Shown here: positions 33,665 to 43,970 of the stretch, in pieces
Numbering within the stretch: position 1 is the stretch's first letter
Layout of the letters: every line of letters begins with the position of its first letter
DNA from: Trichosphaerium sp. ATCC 40318
Taxonomy: Eukaryota; Discosea; Flabellinia; Trichosidae
NCBI GenBank assembly: GCA_038496445.1
Contig: JALMLS010000299.1
Coordinates: forward strand, 186,001-250,000
Length of the DNA stretch: 64,000 bases
Direction: 5' to 3'
Program-made: the position numbers and the translations under genes
The notes under the pieces: model-generated
The model's input: the letters and a program-made list of their open reading frames with translations, nothing else
The model's database searches: none
Told to the model about the DNA's origin: nothing

Positions 33665-35237
33665 TCATTTCCTGCCCTTTAGCATCTGGAAAACAGCACG
33701 ATTACTCAAATTGGTTGTTAAGAATTTAATAAATTCTAGTACAGCCACATCAGCCTTTTTTCTTTTGTTGGTGTATACCAATACCAGCGATATTCTTTGC
33801 TCTGCATTGCAAATGTAGTACGTGGCTGGCATTTTGTTGTCGTAAAAATATATGGGTATATGTGGCTTCCTTCGGTTAGAACCCTGATTGTCTTGTATGA
33901 GACTGACAACGTTCGGCATGTGCTCCATCGATAGTCGCTCTGGAATAGCAAAAACAGTAGGATATGATTTTAAACCAGTTAATGGTTCGTCTGGCATGGA
34001 CACTGGACAAACATATGGTGATTGTGGATTAACGTGGGTGCCTTGTGTATCGTAAACAATGCTTTGAGAGAAAAAAAGTTAGCTAGATACAATTAACATT
34101 AGCACGTACCTAAAGTTAAAGCATGCAGTGCGGCTTACAAACTGAGCGCATAATTGCGCATAATTCAGCCACAATTTGGATCGCATCGATGCCAGAGGGG
34201 ATTTTGGAAAGAAAGTATCTTGTCGCTTTTACAAGGATTATATTAGTACATTGTAGTTTATTTTGTACAAAATGAATACAATAACGTTTGACTTGACGTA
34301 CTGTTTTGAAGAAGTCATGAAAGTAAAATGTAAGTTTTGCTGTGATGGCACTGAATAAACGATCCAGCCATGCGTGAAGTGCAGTTCTCGGTATTTTTAC
34401 TTCCCTCTATTATTGTGGAGTGAGGGAAACTGGGGCTATTAGAGTTTTTTAGTACCTGACTTGGAGATGTCGAAAAATCAGCTAGAGCTGATTTTGCGCT
34501 CAACATATGGCAAACACATTCCTTCAAGTTGTACCTCGCCAAAGCTGACTGACAGGCGAGTAGATGACGCAAGGCAGTTAACTCAGAACTAATTGCGTTT
34601 AACAGTTGGGTATTACTTTTTGACAATTAGTTGTACCTGAATGTTACTGCTACATTTGTTACTGTTGCGTGCTTGATATCACGTGTTAGTGCCACGTGAA
34701 TCGTGTCTATACGAGCAACAATAGAAATTAAGTCTTGAGGCTTGTCAGAACTCAATGTACGATATATTTCTAAGGATTGTAATCTAGTTGATACGATGCT
34801 TATAATATCCTGAATGAGAAGGGAGTATTGACTTTGTGGTTTGTCTGGTGCTTGTAAAAATTGAGGGTATATTTTGCTGAGCTGGGTGAGTATAAGGTTG
34901 TACATGTATACGAGATCCTACAAGTGTCAATGTCAAAAAATAGTGTTCTATGCGCCTAAGGAAAACTCGTGGTAATACCTTTTTGCGAATCCATTTGTAT
35001 TCAAGATAAGAAAGGTTGTAGTACATCATTTCGCATTGAGCTAATTGTACTAATGAAGGAGCTAATAACCACGGCGATTTAGCGTTTTGAGCAGTCTACA
35101 AATATTAAACGTCAACTAAACTTTGGCTTCGTCGCTACCTGGTATGGTTTGAGGACGTCAGCTGCTTTACTACAGCTTAGGCGCTCTAATTCTGCAAAGA
35201 AGATCTCTACAGCGTCGCTGAATCTTAGTTTATCCAT
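33665..35237 (-). CDS. KICSTOR subunit 2 (KICS2/C12orf66) homologue
   Basis: In animals KICSTOR tethers GATOR1 to lysosomes to inhibit TORC1 when nutrients are low. The start at 35237 reads MDKLRFSDAVEIFFAELERL, like the family's N-terminal helix. Helical middle exons follow (NAISSELTALRHLLACQSAL, ARYNLKECVCHMLSAKSALA). The C-terminal domain matches closely: LTGLKSYPTVFAIPERLSME, MPNVVSLIQD, YFYDNKMPATYYICNAEQRI, SLVLVYTNKRKKADV, and LSNRAVFQMLKGRK at the end, equivalent to 'hfYDxKvxxTYFxxrxxxxxxxviifExKKxERD ... vFasLKpG'. It shares a 105-bp divergent promoter with the actin-bundling gene. No other KICSTOR or GATOR gene is in the window. Confidence 0.75.
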
Positions 35238-35342
35238 GCTTGAATGTTTGGCGTTTAGGGCTCCCGCTCTAAAGAGCATTTGTACTAAAAAGGCGGCCAA
35301 AAAGTCTGTGGTAGTCAAATAGTTTTGCAATAACCAACAACA

Positions 35343-36563
35343 ATGGCCGAACAAAAAGAATATCTAACCAAGATACAAGATATCACATCCACTCAAACTA
35401 TTGACGAGCAAGCCAAGACGTTTTTGCGTGCTTTTGTAGCAGAGTTCTCAGGAAAGTAAGTGTAGTAGTTGTGCTACGCTCTAGCTAATTCGTGGTAGCT
35501 TCGAGGTCATACTCGATTTAGCTGCAGCTTTCAAGACATTTATTCCGGTACTATGCAACTACATGTACTCTGTTCTGACTAATAATTAGGAAGATGACCA
35601 AGAGCTAAAGATTCAAGGTTTGCAACTAAGTAGTATAATGTATATTCACTAACAAAATGCCAGAACTTCCAGAATTTGATGCTCATCGCTTCTTGGAAGT
35701 GCGTGTAGGATTTTATAGGCGTCAACTAATATAGTTAGTCACGTGGTGAAACAAAAACAGTGAAGCAAATGCGTGCTGCTTTGTACGCAATTGATCTCGA
35801 TAAGAACACAAAGGTAGCTTTCATCGGTAAGTAGTGAAGCATTACTTAATATGAGGCTAATTGTACCGTAGAATACTTGATGTTTAAGTATGATAAGACT
35901 CTTGAACAACTATTCACTGGTGCGCATCTTGCAACTACTCCTTGTGTTAAATACTCCTTCAAGCAAAACCAAACACTGCTGCTTTGGCGAAACTAGAGAA
36001 AGCAATTGCTCAGTACATGGCAGTATTCGAAGAGAAGAAGCAGAAAGAGCAGAAAATGCAAGATCTAGAAAAGGTAAATTTGATTGTCATCTATGCCATT
36101 GCTGAGTTTTTTGCAGAGGGCTAAGGCTGGCGATAACAAAGCCAAATCTGAGCTAAGACGTATGCAAATGGTACTAAACTACTTCCTATTGTTTTTTATA
36201 ACAAGTGTTTAGCAAGATCCTGCTCAAGAAGCCAAGAACGAGATGTGCGCTACAACTATGTGAAACGTTTTCTCATTGTCTTAGGCAAGCCCTTCAAGCA
36301 AAATTGGCTGCAAAACGCGCTCTTAAAAATCCAGGAGATGCTGACGCAGAGGTAACATACAAACTGCTTATGTGACCTTTTCTGACACATTTCGATGTAG
36401 GCGTTTAACAAAGAGCAACAGCGTATAGAAGACGAAAAGCGCAGAAAGGACCAAGAAGAAAAGAAAAAGGCACAAGATAGCCGCGCTAGATTGAAGGTAC
36501 AGTTTTCGTGTTTTAAACGCAACCTTATGTCGGTCGTAGGCGCGTGCAGCACTATGGGAATAG
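35343..36563 (+). CDS. Calcium-regulated 34 kDa-type actin-bundling protein homologue
   Basis: Proteins of this group bundle F-actin in filopodia and the cleavage furrow. The gene begins MAEQKEYLTKIQDITSTQTI. An EF-hand-like region (AALYAIDLDKNTKVAF) flows into IEYLMFKYDKTLEQLFTAKP, the family signature, then LAKLEKAIAQYMAVFEEKKQ and a charged helical rod (QEEKKKAQDSRARLKARAAL). It ends at TAG 36561-36563 (ARAALWE). Seven or more small introns split it. The Dictyostelium 34 kDa protein is the best-known relative; here the protein is about 270 aa. The EF-hand loop DLDKNTKVAFIE fits Ca2+ control. Confidence 0.8.
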
Positions 36564-36763
36564 CGATTGTACCAACGTAGGTCCGTACAAACATCATCGT
36601 CTGTTATCGCCACCAGAAAAAAGTGACGCATCACGTGTTATAAAAACGGTTGGAATAAACTTATATTAATGCTATTCGAATAGTTTTCCTTTTTTCCGTT
36701 GTGGTATATAACAAAAAACTTGTGTGCTTTTTTTAGTTTTCCACAGTTCAAAGGGCGTTCCAC

Positions 36764-39439
36764 ATGGGGCTTCTTTGGTGTAAGCCAGAGGACGCAGTGA
36801 ACAATGGCCATGGCGTAAATGGGTCCCGGCAACGAAAGAGAAATAGTGTAACGCCACAGAAAAAATATCAACAAAAACCAGCCTGGAAAAAGACTGAACC
36901 GTCGGATGAAATTAAGCGCAACACTTCGTACGTTGTTATCTTTTTTTTTTTTGACATGTCCTCCGAAAAATCTTTGTAGCTGTGCTGTCGGTACATAAAT
37001 AACGTGTATTTACTTATTTACCATATCTAGACAACGAACGTATACAGATTTTCGTTTAGCGCTTACAGAAGATTTTCCTGTTCCGTTTGCGCCAGCAAAA
37101 GGCGATAAGAACGATGACGCGCAGAGCCCCGTTGATTTGGAAGAGGACTCAATAACGAGTGACTTGAAACAATACACACGAACTGTCATTTTAACACAGA
37201 AGATCGCCAGGGGATTCGTTGCTCGTTCGAAATATAAAAAATCGAGAAAATACATAGTTACAATACAGACCATGATAAAACGTGCGTTGGCTATGCGTAT
37301 GGCAGAAGATTTAAACGACTATCGTATAATACAATCGTTGTTTCGCAGACATAACGCACAAAAGACTTTGGAGCAAAAGAGCACGTCTACAAAACATCAT
37401 TTTGGTATAGTTGTTTATAGTTGTAGAATACGTGGTTGTTTTGAATTTGCAGAACTGTATCAGAAGATGGATTGCCTGGGATCTTGCATCCCGAAGAAGT
37501 AGGTAAAATTAGTGCATAACAGCTCTAAGAAACTTGTAGTGCATGGCGTTACAACTCTACAGTCGCTTATCAGACGGTACAGAGCATCTCTGGTGTCTCA
37601 GCGTATAGGTGCCTTAATCAGATTACAACTGTCAGTTTATAACTTCTTAATCGCCTTATTAGGTGCTGCTAAGCACATACAACGCATATATAGAGGATTT
37701 GTAGTGAGAAGAGACTATAGACGAGTCTGGCTGCTACGTAAGACTATCAAGTTACCACAATTTGCTGTTGACACTTTCTAGGTGCCCAAAAGTCAAAGTT
37801 CCGTGCAATTGTAAAAGGATTCATTGCAAGGCGACGCTACAAGCGCTTGAGTACGACCATAAATTGTTGCTGTCCTAACTTGCTATTAGAAAGGCGTGCA
37901 CGTATTGTTAAAGAAATACTCGATACAGAACGTGAATACGTAACCCGTCTTCTCATGATAAGAAACGTAAGATGAGATAAAAATAAGTTCCTAAAAGATC
38001 ATTTTAGTTGTACTTTAATCCAATCACTGCCAAGCCGAAAAAATTCGGAATTACTCAGGAGAATGTAAAGGTAATGAATGACTTGCAAACTAAGATAAAA
38101 GAAACTAACGCTGAATAGGAAATATTTCCACCATCCCTTCAAATCATTACAGATTTCCACAGTGCTGTACTTTTAACACGACTACTTGAGCGATCAGAGA
38201 GCTGGAACGCATGGCAAACACTTGGAGACTGTTTTTCACAATTCGTAAGTTATCCGTTACAGTATAAATATTCTAAGTTCTTACCCTAGTCTGGATTTCT
38301 TAAAGTGTACACTACCTACATCAATAACTATGAGGCATCTTTAAAGTGTTTATTGGAGCTTAAAGCAGATTCTCCAAAGTTTGCTGCTTATCTCTTGGTA
38401 TGTGGTTTTCTCTGATTGTTTAAAAGGACAAATTTGAGTTTTATGCAATTACTAAGTGAGAGTAGGAATGCTCTTCGCGTCCTGAATCTAAGCTACTCGA
38501 CATCCAATCCTTGCTAATTGAACCTATTCAAAGGTAAGGCACATTTAAGAATTTATAGTTTAACAGCCGTTTGTAGGATCCCACGTTATCAACTTCTACT
38601 AACGGTAAATAAAGATATAACTTATGCATTGTGCTTACAGAAAATAGGACCTTTTGAAAAAGACACTGCAAGTACACGATGATTATCCTCTGCTTCAAAA
38701 AGCTCTTTTAGATGTCAAGCAAGTTGCATCTATGATAAACAATAGAAAAGCAGTACATGAAGACAAGCAAAAAGTGTTAGAAGCCTTCAAACTTATAGTG
38801 CCTCCACAAACCGTACGTAGATGCCACGTTTACTTTGTGACTTATGCTCCTTCTAGTACCTCATTCAGCCAACAAGAAGCCACGTACACAACGGGTTGCT
38901 GAAGGAGCTGATTTTGAAGGACGACAGACAAGAAGGCTTTCATTACTTCTTGTTTAATGATTTATTGATAAAGACGAAGCACTCTGGTGGTATGTAACTC
39001 CTTTTTGTTCCTGTTCTTAGCCTTTGTAGTATTTAAGACCAAAAAATTCCGTGCCAAGTGGGATCTCAGTAAGCTCACATTTACTCGTGATTTATGTATC
39101 CTCAAGTTTAGCTTTTTAAAGAACTAATCAACTGCGTTACTTCTTTGACTTATTAGCTTTCGTGTTGCCTAAAAAGAAGGTGATTCCTTTAGCTTTTGCC
39201 CTGAGATATGGAGAAAACAGTATGATATTGAGAGGTATGTATTTAACAAGTAGAATGAGTTAATGACAACCTCTCTAGCTAAGACGGAGAAAGATTTTGA
39301 AGCTTGGACAGCAGCATTTGAATTAGCTATGACAAGTCTCGGTGACATGCGAAAATCGAGGCAGCTGTTGTTATCTAATTCAGCCGGTAGTCGAAGCTCT
39401 GAAGGTTTGAGTACCGGTGGAGATAGCGAAAGAAGCTGA
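36764..39439 (+). CDS. RhoGEF with IQ motifs and DH-PH domains, likely N-myristoylated
   Basis: The N-terminus MGLLWCKPEDAV carries Gly-2 and Cys-6, a myristoylation plus palmitoylation pattern. A basic linker leads to a run of IQ motifs (LTQKIARGFVARSKYKKSRK, IIQSLFRRHNAQK, LQSLIRRYRASLVSQRI, AKHIQRIYRGFVVRRDYRR, FRAIVKGFIARRRYKRL). The DH domain follows: RIVKEILDTEREYVTRLLMI, TDFHSAVLLTRLLERSESWN, LLDIQSLLIEPIQRIPRYQL, LLQKALLDVKQVASMINNRK. The PH domain begins near 38900 (DRQEGFHYFLFNDLLIKTKH) and ends with FEAWTAAFELAMTSL. Stop at 39437. Expected to activate Rho/Rac at membranes under calmodulin control. It ends 9 bp from the convergent METTL23-like gene. Confidence 0.85.
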
Positions 39440-39448
39440 GAATAAACT

Positions 39449-40479
39449 CTAAATGTTGTTATTTGTATTGATTTGTACAATTTCAAAGAGGTGAATGACC
39501 TCTTCAAACACAGCTAGTTTCTCTTCAGACATAAAACTATCTAAAGGTATTTCTTTTGCTCGCATGTTCCTAGTATTTTGTAAGTACAGTGGCAATACTA
39601 CCCTTGTACCATCTCGCTAACATTGATTCTATTGTACGTTGGCTACTGCGTAATTGATAGGTTGTAATAAACTTGAGGTTTGGGTTTTTTGACATGAGAT
39701 ATGACACTGAAGCTAGCATGTTATCATAGTCTACTACAGGTTAATTGAAGAGGGTTTCATGCACTTGGTACCTTTTTTATTGTCATAAAAGCAATCAGCG
39801 CCAAGGACGATATCCTGAGGAGCCAGAGAAACAATACGCCTTGTGAAATGACTCCATGTAAATGGGCATATTTGTACGTCAAGAAATTTTTGCAAGGTTT
39901 CATTTCCTGTTGCTGAGTGAGTTACTGTCAGCTTTGATATTTTTGTTACCTTGTTGGATGGAAACTGGATTGTTGCTGTGTTTGTTTAGCTCCATGTTTT
40001 GTAATATATGTGGCGCTTCCTCTCTGAAAAAATTAGTACATATCATTTCATTTTGACAGCGTACTTGTCGGTCAAAACCACTTTAGCTCCGCAAACTGCA
40101 GCAACCATACCAGGAAGTGCCGTACCCCCGCCAAGCTATAATCGTCAGCGCACCCAAGCTTGTGAGAACGTACTTCTATTATTTTTTTGCCGTTAAGCTC
40201 GCTTCGGATATGCCAAACGTAATCTGCTAGTACTTTGCCTGAAGGCCATACAAATAAGCCAGAGTCCCCATACTCGCCATAGTCCGGCCCAGTTATCTGT
40301 TTGAAATTATAAATTGAATATGGCTTGCGTAAATATCGTACTTCTATAATATTAAGCGTCAGCTTTGTTGTGGCGGATTCGTAAGCAAATTGTCTCATTG
40401 AGCTTCCGTTTTCGCTTGAAGGCTCGCTGTTGTGTTCTTTACGCGTAGTGGAACCACTATAAGTGGTGGCATTAGCCAT
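39449..40479 (-). CDS. METTL21/METTL23-family protein methyltransferase
   Basis: Class I S-adenosylmethionine methyltransferase of the METTL21/METTL23 group, which methylates proteins on Arg or Lys. The start at 40479 gives MANATTYSGSTTRKEHNSEP. The core follows: YGEYGDSGLFVWPSGKVLAD (the family 'G..vWps...La.yl'), GKKIIE then LGGGTALPGMVAAVCGAKVV with LTD (motif I), ILGADCFYD (motif of the 'DxxYxx' type near 39790), LASVSYLMSKNPNLKFITTY, and KEIPLDSFMSEEKLAVFEEV at the C-terminus. METTL23 is the closer match because of 'FYD ... MSKNPNLKFxTTYQLRS'. Introns of 38-55 nt. The stop is TAG at 39449. Confidence 0.72.
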
Positions 40480-40681
40480 GCCGTTTCAATCTTCAATGAA
40501 GGATACTGTGAGATGTAAAACGCTCACAACGGCTCATCGCTTGTAGCTAGGATCATAGGGTATCAAAGTAGCTGGTTGTTAGGCTTAACAAACGCGTTTC
40601 TGAGTAATCCCAAGTGACACTAGCGTTTTGTGGGAGATTTTTGCGTACAAATCATTTTGTATCGTACGCCACGTCACACAG

Positions 40682-42595
40682 ATGATTACCACCTACCTAG
40701 TAGCGTTGTCTTTACTTATAACCATACATGCATACTCTGCTCCAGCAGTTGATGGTGCCCATTTTTTGGAAACTTTTCAAGACGCCAGTTGGGCTGATCG
40801 CTGGATAATTACAGAGAATAAGGAGTTCGAAGGTAATTAGACTATTTTGTTACTCTTTTTCTCTAAACGCGAGCAGGCGAATGGATAGTACGCGAAAACG
40901 ATGAACCTATTGGTATTGAAGGCGACAAAGGGTTGGTGGCAGCCAATGAGGCTAAAAAACATGGAATAGCCGTAGAATTTGACAGCGCATTGGACACCAC
41001 GGGAGAAACTCTGGTCGTACAATACGAGGTGTGTTCACTGTTTTATCTACTATTTCCACAATATTGACGTGTGGGCGCTAAACTGACGTCAGGTGCGAAC
41101 ACAAAAATCATTGAGTTGTGGTGGAGCTTACATCAAACTCTTGCGAAAAGAAACAATGCCATCCGAGCTGTCAGCGTTCGACAACACCACACCATACACT
41201 ATAATGGTAATGAAACTTCTTTTTCAAGCTTTAGTTGAGACTCTCAGTGCATCACTTGGTCACGTGATTAATAATTTAAGTTAGTTTGGACCTGATAAAT
41301 GTGGTGCCGACAGCAAAGTTCATTTTATCTTCAATCACAAGAACCCAAAGACTGGCGAATATGAAGAGAAGCACATGACTGACCGTCCACAGATGAAGGC
41401 TAATACTTTATCCCATCTTTACACATTGGTTGTAAATTCAGATAATACGTTCCAAGTTCTTATTGATATGGAAGAAGTCAGGTCTGGCAGTTTGCTTGAA
41501 GATTTTGAACCATCTGTCAACCCACCAAAGGAGATTGATGACCCTACTGATAAAAAGCCAGACACCTGGGTAGATGCAGCTCAGTAAGTTCTTCGCGTTT
41601 TTATCTATGATTTTTTAGAATGCTAACCTTTTGCTAGAATTCCAGATCCTGAAGCCGTAAAACCTGACGACTGGGATGAAGATGCACCTGCAGAAATTGA
41701 GGATAAAGATGCAGTAAAGCCTGACGATTGGTACGTTTCAAGTCAGAAAAAAAGTAACGGTTGTAAGTAACTGTTTTACAGGTTGGATGATGGCGAACTC
41801 GAAATTCCTGACCCTGATGCATCAAAACCAGAGGATTGGGATGACGAGCTTGACGGCGATTGGGATGCTCCTCTAGTACCTAATCCACAATGCGCCAAGG
41901 TTGGATGTGGCGAATGGAAACCACCAACAATTCCAAACCCTGAATACAAGGTAAAATACCTCAACTGCTTTTTTAGAGCATTTCTGATTTATCTCTTTTC
42001 TAAAGGGTAAATGGTCTGCTCCTATGATTGAAAATCCTGATTACATTGGTGAGTGGAAACCAAAGCAAATACCAAATCCAAATTATTTTGAAGATGGCCA
42101 GCCAAGCAACTTTGAAGCTATTGGCGGTATCGGTATTGAGATTTGGACAATGTCAAAAGATATTTTGGTATGCCCTTCCATAAATCTATTCCCTCGCTTG
42201 CTTACTGTCATTAGTTCGACAATGTTCTTGTCACATCGGATAAGGACGCTGCGGATGCGTTCGCCAAGAAGACTTGGTTGGTTCGTCATTACGAGGAAGA
42301 TAGAAAATACATTGATATGAACAAACCACCTTCACCTTCACTACAAGCACAGTTTGAAGAGATTCTAGCGAATACACTCGTATTCATTCAAGAAAACCCT
42401 GCTATTATCGCTGCTACAGCACTCATTGGCCTTGTACCAATTGCTTTGTGCTTCATGGGCGGTAGCAAACCAAAGCGTGGCGAAGACGTTCCAGAAGAGG
42501 AAGACGAAGACGAAGACGAGGAACCACTACTTCCAAAGAAGGAAGAGAAAAAAGTCAAGAAAACACGCTCACGAACAAGACGTGATGTTGACTAG
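40682..42595 (+). CDS. Calnexin, ER lectin chaperone
   Basis: Calnexin retains and folds monoglucosylated glycoproteins in the ER. A signal peptide ([20 protein letters not shown]) precedes the lectin domain ([80 protein letters not shown]). The proline-rich P arm follows, with type 1 units ([37 protein letters not shown]) and type 2 units ([33 protein letters not shown]). After [11 protein letters not shown] and [16 protein letters not shown] come a membrane helix ([20 protein letters not shown]) and an acidic then Lys/Arg cytosolic tail. Seven introns or so, all small. Stop at 42593. Confidence 0.95.
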
Positions 42596-43970
42596 ACAGC
42601 AATGATTTTTGTAGTTATTGCAGTCAAAATAAAGTTGGGCTTCAATGCTCATATAATTCAAAACAAGGGGTTTATTGTTGCCACTCAGAGGTGGCAGTTA
42701 TTTATGCAGCCTAAATGAGGCTAAGTTTGTCTTGTATAAAGTTGTAATGTATAGCGAATGAAGTGAAAGGTTGGTGGTTTGAATATCTAATGAGAGTGTC
42801 AAAGACTTACAAGGCTAGCCCATTTCTGGCGTTCTGCTTTACATGTGAGTGAGTGTGGCCTACAAAGAAATTGTAAGCAAAGTAGTTGCCGTGATCGTTA
42901 CATAGCTACAAAGCACGTACACCAATGTGGTTCAGTATTTTGGTTGGATCCTCACGTATTATGGTCGTGAAAGCAGCGACGACCATAACGAGGTGAAAAG
43001 CTGACGCAAAATCTATGCGTGCCAGAGAAGCTAGCAAGTTGGGCTTTTCTTTTTTCTCTTCTGCGTTGTCATTGAGCGGAGGAGCACAAGCGTGGTTGCC
43101 AGTAGAGGATCTTACGGGTATACCTTCATGCTCTTTTGCAAATCGCCTATGGATGTGTTACTAGAATCTGGGAGCGTACGACTTGTACGTACTCTGGTTC
43201 ACCCAGACCAAATTCCGCGCTAACGCGGGAATTTGCTTCTACCTTGAACACTCCGTCTCTAAAAATAATTTTAGTGTCGTTGTAACAACGGGAGTAACGC
43301 ACACTCTTCTCTCAATTGCAAACGCAATTGGGTTTTCATCAAAAGAGTAGAGAGAGAGCTTAGGTTCTTCTCTGGGCAAAAAGTCATCTAATTAAAGGGG
43401 TCAGTTGTTGGGCGAACAAAGTCTATTAAAAAGCTATGGGCAATATAAAAGGTGCTTGCCTCCTTTGCTGTAATCCGTGTAGCAGGTAGAAACTCGTTCG
43501 CCACGCTCGTTTAACGATTTGTCAAATGAATCATTAATAACGCATGGTGCAGGTGTTTGAGCGTATTCGTTATGTTCTATGGTAGTGTTAGGTAGAATTC
43601 TACAAATTACTTGCTATAACCGAACGTACCAGAGTTTGTTTGTGGTACGCGACCAGCACTTAAAACGCGGCTTGCCATGTTGAAGGTGGTTTTCTTTCCG
43701 AAGCTAGGGGATTAAGCTTTGAAGGGAGTGGACGCTGAATAGATACAAGTATCAAAGACGTGCTTTATTAGTAAAGCGCGCGAGTCCGTTAAGCATTAAG
43801 GATGAATTGCCATATTAAGCGACCTGAACTGGGTCGCCGTTCCCTGTTTTACACCAAGGACATTATATAGCACAGCTACTGGCAAAACGCCAACGCATTT
43901 GAGACTTTCTTGCCAAAAATCTCCTGGTTCGTTAAAAAAAAAAAGACAGACGACAAGGGTAGTATTAAAA
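42596..43970. other. Gene-free interval with a cluster of strong hairpins; possible structured RNA
   Basis: At 1.4 kb this is the longest stretch without coding signal. Inverted repeats stand out: a perfect 10-bp stem, 42959-42968 with 42979-42988 (TTATGGTCGT / ACGACCATAA, 10-nt loop); an 11-bp stem with one bulge, 43209-43219 with 43224-43235 (loop CTAA); a 5-bp stem at 43278-43290 (CGTTG, loop TAA); and a 7-bp stem at 43313-43330 (CAATTGC, loop AAAC). I see no tRNA, U1-U6, SRP or RNase P consensus. A non-coding RNA is inferred from structure alone. Either strand is possible. Confidence 0.35.

Noticed and set aside
43135-43240. Possible tRNA in the hairpin-rich gap
   Set aside because: No acceptor, D, anticodon and T arms with the GGTTCGA-type T loop could be assembled.
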